From positions 19,838 to 83,837 of IMG/VR virus record IMGVR_UViG_3300032220_000872: DNA of 64,000 nucleotides, one strand, 5' to 3'. Every line of letters starts with the position of its first letter. Position 1 is the first letter of the stretch. This stretch comes from a virus. Position numbers and translations under genes: made by a program. The notes under the pieces are model-generated. The model was given only the letters and a program-made list of their open reading frames with translations. It had not been told where the DNA came from and made no database searches. Shown in pieces: positions 1-12,000 of this stretch.

Positions 1-3000
1 GCAAGATGTTCTATTACAATGGTGCCACGTGGCAAGAAGCACAAGCAAAAAACACAGTGAACCAAGCACCTCTGTTTGATGTGTTTGATGATGAAGGTGA
101 AAGTTTTTCTAATGCAGCAAAATACTTCAGTACGAATTTTTTAGGCAACAAAGTTTTCAGTTATAGAGTGGGCACAGGCACAGCAGACACAGAATTAGGA
201 TTTGCACTTTCTTACAGGAACGTGAACAATGTGGGTGACATTGTGTATGATTTCAATCTTCTCAAAGATTCATTCAGCTATCAGTTGGAGAATGAAATAG
301 TAGATCAATCCACAGACGTGGGATTTTTAAAACAATACAGTGATAGAACCACGTTTGAAAATGTGCATGGATGGACCAAAGCCAAAAGTTTCAGCAAACA
401 AATGGTGATAAGACAATATCTTGGTTCTGAACAAACCAATGATTTTGCAGTGGATGTGTATGATCGCAGTGGCACATTAAGTGATTTAATTTTAAAAGTT
501 TATGTGGATAATAAACTGTTGAATGCCAGCAATTATGAAACAGTCAGCATCAATGACATATTATATGTGCAGTTGGATCTAGATCTTAACAGCGATCAGA
601 GTATTATTTTAAAAACACACAGCAGTGCTGTGAAAAATTCAAATGGATATTATGAAATCCCCATCAATTTAGAGAGCAATCCATTGAATGCCAATCTCAA
701 TGATTTTACTTTTGGAGAAGTAGTCAATCATGTGGACAGCATCATTGAACAACTGGATTCTTTTGTGGGTATCAACCCAGGTGCAAATAATTTGAGAGAT
801 TTGGGCAATCTTACTGCTTACGGAACCAAGTTCGTACAACACAGTGCTCCTATAAATCTTGCTCTATATCATATCACAGAAAAACAAAACAATGTGATCA
901 AGTCTGTGGCATTTGCTCAAAAGGAATACGACAAATTCAAAAAAACATTCTTACAAGTGGCAGAAAATTCAGGATTCAGCGGCACCACACGTGAGCACGT
1001 GGATAAAATCATGCACATCATCAACGAAGACAAAAACAACAACATGCCATTCTATTTCAGCGATATGATTCCTTATGGTGCTGCTAAAAAATTATCTTTC
1101 ACTGTGTTTGATGACAGCAACATATATTTTGCTTTGAGTCGAGGATTCAGCATGAGCACGTTGAGTACCAAAGCAGTACAAGTGTATTTGAATGGTGAAC
1201 AATTGTATCACGGCATTGATTACACATTCAACACAGATGGTTTTTGCGTAATTTCTAAAGCATTGGTTGTGAATGATGTGGTGGAGATATTTGAATATGA
1301 AAGCACAGTTGGTAATCATGTACCACCCACTCCTACCAAGTTGGGTTTATATCCCAAATACAAACCTGAAATCTACACAGACAACACACTATTAGATCCA
1401 GTGGAAGTAATACAAGGTCATGACGGCAGCATCATGGTGGCTTATGATGATTACAGAGATGATCTATTATTGGAATTAGAAAAAAGAATCTACAACAACA
1501 TAAAAATTTCATATGATAAAGACATAAGAAACATTTTTGACTTTGTTCCAGGTGAAAACAGAAATACTGGATACAACATAAACAACATTAATCAATCCAT
1601 GTCTGCTGATTTCATTAGATGGAACAGCATGGCTGGCACATTGGATTACACAGATAATTTTTTCTATGATAGCGCAGACAATTTCACATACAATCATTCT
1701 CACATGCTGTCATTTGCTGGCACACCATTACCAGGATTTTGGAGAGCCATTTACAAACAAGCCTATGACACAGATAGACCACACAGTCATCCTTGGGAGA
1801 TGTTGGGCTTCAGCGAGCAGCCCACTTGGTGGAACCAAGTGTATGGTCCAGCACCATACACACGTGACAACTTGATTCTTTGGGAAGACCTTCAGGCTGG
1901 TGTGATTAGAGAACCAGGCAAAAAATTAGTGTATGACAGCAGATACAAACGCACTGATTTATTAAAACACTTACCAGTGGATGAAGATGGAGCATTGCTG
2001 AGCCCCATTAACAGCAATTATGCTAAAAATTTAATAATAACATTGTCTGACGACCAATTCAAATATGGTGATCAAGCACCAGTAGAGACTGCTTGGAGAC
2101 GCAGTTCTAACTATCCTTTTGCTCTATTAAAATCCATGCTGTTGAATAGACCTGCTCACACCATGGGTGTAAATTTTGATGCCAGCAGAATACAAAAAAA
2201 TATTGCAGATGAAATTGTATACACTGACACTAAAAAAAGAATCACACTGTCTGATCTAGCATTTCCCAACAGCAGAACTGATGAAAATTTGATATTAACT
2301 TCTGGTTTGATCAATTACGTTTCCAATTATATCAAAACTGATGTGTTGAGCAATTACACAGATTATCAAACTGCTCTAAAAGGATTAACTCAACAATTGG
2401 GCTTTAAAGTGAAAGGGTTCACTGAAAAAGAAAAATTTAAACTGTTATTGGACAGCAGATCACCTTTGAACAAAAGCAATGTGTTCGTGCCGGATGAAAA
2501 CTATGACATACATTTAAACACCAGTTCACCCATTGATGTTTTGGTGTACAGTGGTGTGATAGTGGAAAAATTACCTGCAGGATTCCTTGTTAAAGGATAT
2601 GATCTAACATCTCCTCAATTTAAATATTTTGCTCCATTGCGAAAACAAGATGATCCTGTGAAACGAGTAGGTGGAGTGAGCCAATCGTTTATTAAATGGA
2701 TCAGTGATAAAGTTTACACTGCTGGACAAATTGTGCAGTATCAAAATCAATTCTATCAAACAAAAATAGATCACCTTAGTGCAAGTAAATTTGACGTGAC
2801 CAAGTTCACCAAATTGGTTTCATTGCCTATGGAAGGTGGAGTCACGGCTGTGTTCAGTAGAAATTTTGAAAAAACTACCAGCGTGATGAATTATGGCACA
2901 GTGCTGCCCACTCAGCAAGAAGTGGTGGATTTTATTTTGGGTTATGCCAAGTATCTTGAATCCAAAGGATTTGTGTTTGATAATTTCAATAGAGACATCA

Positions 3001-6000
3001 ACACTGTGGAAAATTGGAACTTGAGTGCTCAAGAATTCATGTTCTGGACCACACAAAACTGGAAAGAAGGAGCAGTGTTGAGCATGAGTCCCAGCGCCAA
3101 CAAACTGAAACTGCAAACATCTTATTCCACAGCAGACAATGTATTTGATAATTTTTATGACTATGCTGTGTTGAAAGCAGATGGCACAAAAATAGCCAGA
3201 GACAAATTGAGTGTAGTGCGTCAAAACAATGATTTTACATTGAGTGTAAAAAACACCAGTGATGGCATATATTTTGTTAAGATTCCGTTGATACAAAAAG
3301 AACATGTGGTTTTGATTGATAATGTCACAGTGTTCAATGACGTGATCTATGATCAAGCGCCAGGCTACAGACAAGACAGAATCAAAGTTATAGGTTATGT
3401 AGTGAGTGACTGGAACGGTTCTTTAAACATACCAGGATTTGTGTATGACGAAGTAAAAATTAGAGAATGGCAAGCATTCACAGATTACAATATGAGTGAC
3501 GTGGTCAAATACAAACAATTTTATTACAGTGCCAACGATCATATCACAGGCAGCAGCACTTTCAAAGATAGTGAATGGAGTCAACTAACAGAGAAACCAG
3601 TATCATCTCTCAAACCCAACTTTGAATACAAAACCAATCAGTTTGGAGATTTTTATGATTTGGACACAGATAATTTTGATGTGGAGCAGCAAAAACTTGC
3701 TCAACATTTGATAGGATATCAAAAGAGAGAATATTTGCAGAATATCATCAATGATGATGTGGCACAGTACAAATTCTATCAAGGATTTTTACAGGACAAA
3801 GGCACCAAGAATGCTTTGGAAAAATTATTCAATTCATTGGCCAGTGCCAATAAAGACAGCATTGAATTCTATGAAGAATGGGCCATTAGAACCGGACAAT
3901 ATGGAGCAGCCAAAGGTTTTGATGAAGTGGAATATCTTTTGGACGAAACACAATTCAAATTGAATCCTCAGCCAATCGCATTGACTAATTCACCCAATCC
4001 TACTGATCCTGATTTTGTTTATAGAATCAAATCAGACCAGACTTATTTGACATCAGAAAATTACACGCATAATCCTTTTCCATTGAAAACCAACAGCGAA
4101 GAATATATTAAAACAGCAGGTTTTGTGGATCCAGCAGATGTAAATTTTGTGCTGAAGAACTATGATGAAATATTAAACATTAACACTGCTGAATTAAAAT
4201 TTGATCAGTATGTTTGGATTGGATTCTATAAACAGAGCTGGCAGGTATACAAACACGTCAAAACAGAATATAAAGTATTAACAGTGTCTGAAGCCAACAA
4301 CTTGGTCACTGTGACCACAAATTTATATTCCAATGTCAATGTGGATGATATCATATCAGTGACTATTCCACAACAAAATTCTGTGCAATTATTCAAAGTA
4401 AAAAGTGTGGCATTGGATCAGATCGTATGTCACAAGAATGGCAACACAGTGCTCACTGCAAATGATGGATCTTCCTATGGATATTTGGGTAGATTTGTCA
4501 GCAACAAAATTGCAAATTTAGAATTGATTAATGTCAAAGCTTCTGAACAGCAAGGCTTCAAAGACAATGATTTGTTTTGGGTAGAAAACAACAATCAAGG
4601 CGATTGGGTCACATTAAAAAATAAAAAAGTATATGCACAGCATCAAGACATTGCCAACTTTAACACAGTTTCAGATGGAACTTATGGCACAGCAGTGGCA
4701 GTGGACAGCAGCAACAACATCATGGTGGTGTCAGATTTAAATCTAGGAATTTATGTGTACAAAAGAGAATCCGATGCAGGACAATTCACACTGAGACAAG
4801 TGATTGATCCACCACAAAACATATGGACCGGCACTGCTGATTTTGGAGCAGCACTGGACATCAGTCCTGATGGCAAATACATCGTTGTTGGTGCTCCCAA
4901 AGCATCCAATGTGAAAACCTATTACAAAGGAGCCTATAACTCCAGCACTGCTTACGATGTGGGTGATATTGTGCAGCACAATGAACAGTTATGGCAAGTG
5001 TCAAATCCTGTGTTGGGCGCAGATCCTTCTGTGGATTTCACCACATTTGATGCTGCGAGTTTTTGGAGTGAAGCAGAATTTGATGTGAGTGAAAATGAAT
5101 ATCCTGTGATCAAACAGATGATCACGGGCAATTACACTTTTGTAGGTGTGGGCGCTGATCACATTTTAATCAGAGCCAGCACAGATCAATACAGAGGCAG
5201 TGCAGTGGGTGACACTTTAGTATTGTATTGGAACAATCTAACCACAGAATATCCCACAGGCAACACACCATTCAACGGCACAGCCACAGGCATTGACAAG
5301 ACATTCATTGATGGTGCTCATACCATACAGGAGAAAGTGGATGAAATCATCAGTATAGATTTGCTCATAATCACACCCACAGTGGGAGACACATTGAGCA
5401 CTGATGACGCAGTGGGCACAGTAAGTTACATCTTCACACAAGGAACACAAGCTATCATTTATTTGAGCAACGTGGAAGGCAATTTAGCAGATGCAGATCA
5501 GATTAGATTGGGACCTATTCCTGTGGGAGATTACGTTAGAGAAATCACAGAAGATTACGACAGTGTGGCCGGATGGTGGAAGATAGATGTGTCATCACCA
5601 GGCACAACTTCAGGCCAGACAGATAGCAAACGATCACTAGTGGTGAGAGACATCATCAAAGCAGGTGACCCACGCACAGCTTTCTTGTATTTCAATAGTT
5701 TAGACACACAACTATCACAATCAGTATTGCCAACTATTATCACACCTGCCAGTCAGTTAAGCATACTGACCTATGACAAACAATTCACTATTCCAGGTTA
5801 CAGTGCATTCACAGGCACCATTGACGACAACAGATATTTGATCAGAGCACCCAAAGCAATGAGTGATGTGCTGCCCACTGCTACCTATGATGAAGTGGGA
5901 GTTTGGTTCAACACCATACAGACAGGAGCTCCTCTATCGGTAATAGAACCCACTGCTTTGGATCTACCTTTTGAAGATCTCAATGGTGTGAAAGAAATAA

Positions 6001-9000
6001 TTGATGTATGGAATGGTTTTTTAAGAGTGCTGGCACAGCCAGATGGTTTGGGAACATTCTATGTGCCCACAGTGGGTGACACAGTGCAGGATGATGCCAC
6101 AGGCAGTCAAGCAGAAGTTACCTATGTTAAAGTGGTGGGCTTTAATATATTACAGATTTATGTCAAAAATAAAACTGGATCTTTCAGTGCGGGTACTGAC
6201 TTTGGTGCTCCGGTTAATTTGACTTTGATTGGCACACCCAATAGAACTGTGGGAGTGATTCAACGCAGTGAATTGGAAGACTCAGTGGTGGGCTCTTTGT
6301 TTGTGTTTGATCATGGATCTGCTCTGGCTCCTACCAGCAGCAGTGCTTATCATTATTTGAACGGATTGGAATACTATTTGTATCAAGATATCACTCAAGA
6401 TGGAGTGAGTAGATCAGCCAGTGTGCCATCATCTGTGAATAGAGATTACACACAAGTGTTCAATATACCTGCGGGACTGGGATATCCGTCAGCATTCACC
6501 AATCAAGGATTGTTTTTGGTGTATGAACGTTTGACCAATGGCAATTATGTTTTGAACAGTTCTTACACTGTGCCAGAACAAGACAACAACACACAATTAG
6601 GATCAAAAATTATCCTTAGACAGAAAGACGCAGTGACCACTCTGTATGTCAGCAGCACTGTAACTGTTACAGATTCAGGCAAAATTTATTTCATTAAAAA
6701 ATCTAGCACACAAAATTGGCATCTCAGTGTGGATCCTCATTACACAGGATTGTTTGATCCAAGCAGAGTGTACTACACCAATGACTTGGTGGCCTACAAT
6801 GACGTGATATTCAAAAGTTTAACCAATCAAGGACCTGGTGCTTTCATTGCTACGTTTTGGGAAGAACAACCAGAAGGCATAGACTATTTGGGTTTTGTGC
6901 CTCACAATCCTACAGACGATTCTACTCCCACATTGATGGGAGACAGCACAGTCAACATCAATCAGTTGCAAAATTTTGGATACACATTTGATGTGAATGA
7001 TTCAGGATCAGTGTTGGCAGTGTCTGTGATAGATTTTATTGACAGCAGCACACCTACTCAAAACAAAGTGGTGGTGTATAGATTGGTATCAGGCAGATAT
7101 CAGTATTCACAAACATTAACTTCACCAGACAGTGGTGAAGACAACACAGAATTTGCCAATAGAGTGGCCATCAGCGGTGACGGAATGTTCATTGCTGTGG
7201 GCAGTCCACAAGCAGATCAAGTAACCACAGATGCCGGAGTGGTGTATGTGTTCAAACAAGTGAACGGAGTGTATGTGAACACTCAAACACTCACCAGTCC
7301 ACAACCTCAAACCACAGAAAAATTTGGAACCAATTTAGATTTCGACGGTGACACATTAATTATTTCCAGCCTTAATGGTGATATGGAGATTAATTTTTCT
7401 TTGGACAACAATGTCACATATTTTGATGCAGGAGCTACCACATTCAATAGCAAAATATTAGACACTGGCTCTGTGTATGTGTATGAAAATTACAATGATG
7501 TGATGATATATGCTGATGAATTCAGTGTGAACGATCAGGATCTTACAAATTTTGGAAAAAATGTTAAAATTGTGGACAATCATGTGTATGTTTCGTTGCC
7601 TAACTATTTGAACAACATTGGTTCTCCCATGACAGAGGGATTAATTTTTAATTTTAGAAAACCTCATCAGAGCAAAACTTGGACAGCACACAAGAGTCCT
7701 ATAGGAGCTGTTGATATCAGCAAAATCAAAGAAATATTTTTATACAACACAAAAAATAAAAAATTATTGCAGAGATTGGATTATATTGATCCTGTGCAAG
7801 GTAAAATTGCTGGCATAGCTGAGCAAGAATTGTATTATAAAACATCATACGATCCTGCTGTTTATTCCATAGGCACTGCTGGATTGAGTGCGGATGCTAA
7901 AAACAGTTGGGGTTCAGAACAAGTGGGTAGATTGTGGTGGGATCTCAGCACAGTGAAGTTTTATCTAGCCAATCAGAACAATATTATATTTGCTACCAAT
8001 TATTGGAATAAAATATTTCCAGGCTCTTCAGTGGACGTGTATGAATGGGTAGAATCCAAATACTTGCCACAAGAATGGAATACTCTATCACAAAACAACA
8101 CACTAGCTGCTGTGAGTGCAGGTATCAGTGGCACAACCAAATACAACAATTCAGTGTATGTGGTCAAACAAGTGTATGATTTTATTTCCAATAGTTTCAG
8201 CAACAAATATTACTATTGGGTCAAAAATAAAAAGACATTACCCAATGTAGAAGGTAGAAAATTAAATGCCTATGATGTGTCTAGATTGATTGAAGATCCT
8301 CGCAAACAATCTTATAGATTTGTGGCATTGTTGTCCACCAATCAATTTGCTGTGAATAATGTGAGTACTCTGTTGGAAAACAAAGATGTGGCAATTAATT
8401 TTAAAGTGTGGACCATTGCAAATCAAAACATTAATATTCACAACGAATATCAGTTGATCAGCGACGGCGTTAGTTACAGTAGACCTAAAACTGAAATAGA
8501 ATCAGTATGGTTCAACAGTTTAATAGGATATGATGAACAGTTTAGACCAGTGCCAGACGAAAATCTCAGTGCCAAATACAGATACGGCACACTGAGAAAA
8601 CCTCGTCAAGGATGGTTTGTGAATCGCATTGAAGCACTCAAACAAGTGATAGAGAGAATAAACTCCATTTGCAAAAAAAATCTAATTGCTTATACCTATG
8701 ACATCAGCAGACTGTCTGAATTGGAAGATGCTCCCAGCACTATTACCAGATTGTATGATTTGACTAAAGACACATTTGCTGATCTAGCTTTTGTGGGCAC
8801 TGCCAATGTGGAACAAGCAGTGTTGAACCCTATAATTGTGGAAGGCAAAATAGTTGATGTGTTTATTGCTAATCCTGGCAGAGGTTACAGAGTGGTTCCC
8901 ACTTACAAAATCACTGATCCTAACCAATCTGGCTCTGGTGCAGAATTTACTCTAGAAATTAACTTGTCAGGACAGATCACATCAGTCACAGTGAACAAAC

Positions 9001-12000
9001 AAGGCAACAATTACAGTACCAACACAAGAATTGAAGTGAGAAAATTCAGTGTGCTGATACAGTCAGATTCTGTGATCAATGGCAAATGGTCTGTGCATAG
9101 TTGGGATGATGCAGCAGAAGAATGGCAACGTATATTATCACAAAGTTACAACGTGAATCAGTATTGGAATTATGTGGATTGGTATATGGACGGTTACAAT
9201 CAATTCACCGAAATAGATCACAACATATCAGACAGTTATAAATTGCAATTGCTGGATGATGACATAGGCGATATTGTAAAAATTGAAACTGTAGGCACTG
9301 GAGGCTGGTTGTTGCTGGAAAAAATAGACAATCAAGAAAATGTGGACTACACAATCAATTACAAAACCATAGGTAGACAGAATGGAACTATTCAATTCTC
9401 ATCAGCATTGTATAATTTTGCTCAATCCACTGTGGGATTCAACAGTACCAGTTATGACGTGTCGATCTATGACAATCAACCTATCACAGAGACCAGAATC
9501 ATATTGGAGACCATAAGAGATTACATTTTTGTGGACGAGTTGGAAACTGAGTACAATCAATTATTTTTTGCCAGTTTGCGATATGTATTTTCTGAACAAT
9601 CTTCAGTGGACTGGGCATTTAAAACTAGTTTTGTCAAAGGCAAACACAATGTGGGAGAATTATTGCAAAAAACATTGTATAGAAATGACAATTTAGAAAA
9701 TTATCAAGATTATATTGACGAAGTTAAACCTTACAAAACTAAAGTGAGAGAATATATCAGTGCTTATGAATCCATTGACAATTCTTCCACCAGTGTGACA
9801 GACTTTGATTTACCGGCCACTTATAATCCTGTAACCAAAAAAATCGAAGTAAGTTATGCCAAAGTGATCAACAATCAGATTGTGGGATCTAATCTTACTG
9901 ATGCTTATCCTAACAAACACTGGTTGGATCATGTGGGATTTAAAATAACAGAAATTAAAATTTTCAACGGTGGAAGTGGATATTTGGGTATTCCAGTGAT
10001 CACTATCACAGGTGGTGGTGGCACAGGAGCCACAGCTCAAGCATTTGTGACCAACGGCAGAGTGACCAAAATTAAATTGATCAATCAAGGTAGTGGGTAC
10101 GTTTCTGCACCCACAGTGACCATACAAGGCACATTAAACACCAACGGTGTGCAAGCCAAAGCAGTAGCTATATTGGGAGATTCATTGGTTAAATCCACTC
10201 ACATCAGAGTTAAATTTGATAGAACCACAGGAACTTTGTTAATAACCAATTTGAACAGAACAGAAAATTTTGTGGGCACTGGCAACAGATTAAAATTTCA
10301 ATTGAAATGGCCTATCAATCTTAGATCCAACAAGATTTCAGTGACTGTGAATCAAAGAACAGCATTGTACAGTGAATATGTGTACAACAATGAAGAAAAC
10401 AACAGTTTGTCATATTTGAGAAACAAAGGTTTTGTAACATTTAATCAGCCTCCAGCATTGGGCAGTGCAATTCAAATACAGTATGAAATAGATTCCAATG
10501 TGTTACAAACACAGGATAGAGTAAATCTACTGTATGAACCCACCACAGGACAGTTAGGTCAGGATCTGGCTCAATTGATTGATGGTATAGACTACGGTGG
10601 AGTAGAAGTGCGCAGTTTGGACTTTGGCGGTGGCACAGGTTGGGACGCAGAACCTTATTTCACCACCACTTGGGATACCTATGACACCACATATGAAGAT
10701 GAAGTGTTCAGATTGGATGGCAGCACCAATACTTTTGTTTTGAGTCAACCATTGGCATCAGGAGTCAATTATAACATTTACAAAAACGGCGTAAGAATAG
10801 ACGATCCTAACTATGGCACACCTCAACCAGTGACCAATCCTAATGCGCTGATGAAAACTATTGTGGGTGATGGCAGTACCACCGTGATACAGATTGACGA
10901 GCAAGTGATAACCACAGTGGCCAATGATTTAATTGTGATACGCAAATCCACCAGTGATGGCAGTTTCTTACCTGATCCAGATGCTTACGACACATTATTG
11001 TCAGGTGGTAACTTGGCCTACAGCACAGCAACAGGAATTTTAGCACAGGACATCATTGTGGATGGTGATGGGTTTGTGACACCTACCACCAGCAAAGGAC
11101 CAGAAGAGTTGGTTCCTGGACAGGTTTTAGACACAGTGGACATACAGGTGTATGACAGATCAGGTGAAACTGGTAGCAGAATCAACAGTTACAACTACAA
11201 AGGTGATGGCAGCACGGCTGTGTTTGCTATAGACTCATTGCCACAAAGTCAAGAAGGTGTGTTTGTCAAAGTGAACAATCAGATATTGGATAATTCAGCA
11301 TTCACCACAAACTTTGCCAACAAAACAGTGGTATTAAACAGTGTGCCAGCCAACAATACTCAAATCAATATCATCACTATGAGTATCAACGGTGAAAAAA
11401 TTGTGGACACAGATGTGTTCACTGGTGATGGCAGCACATTTATATTTGTGACCAGAGCTGTGTATGACGTTAATCAAATTTCTTACGTCAAAGTAAATGG
11501 ACAATTTGCAACTTATGTTACAGAGGCTACTGACAGTGGTTATCAGTATGTGAATAGAACATTGATAAAATTTGCAGTGCCTCCAGCAGTGGGCAGCGTG
11601 ATCACTTATGTGATCTACAACAGCACTAGCAAATCATTCAGTGAAGTGACTTATGATGATTTCACTGGTGATGGCAGTACTGCTGTGTTTGCACTGAGTA
11701 CAACTCCTTTCAATCAAGAACCACTCACACACAATGTGATAGTGAAAGTGGGCAATAATATATTGAATGCTGGCTACAACGAAAGATTTAATGTTACTGC
11801 TTTGAGAGAATATGCTCTCAACAGTTGGCAACAACCTTTTGGCACAGTGTTGTACACAGATGTGCGAGTATTTTTAAACGGAGTAGAACTAGTCAGTCCT
11901 CAGTACACATGGAACAGTCCTAACAGCAGCGTGATTCTAGAAGCTGGTGTGGGCACAGTGGGTGATGTTTTAAAAGTGTATGTGATTTCAGATGGAGACT

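Noticed and set aside
2820-3374. Long open frame on the minus strand inside the giant virion gene
   Set aside because: It is antisense to a continuous, motif-rich coding frame, has a His/Cys-rich composition typical of shadow frames and no ribosome-binding site.
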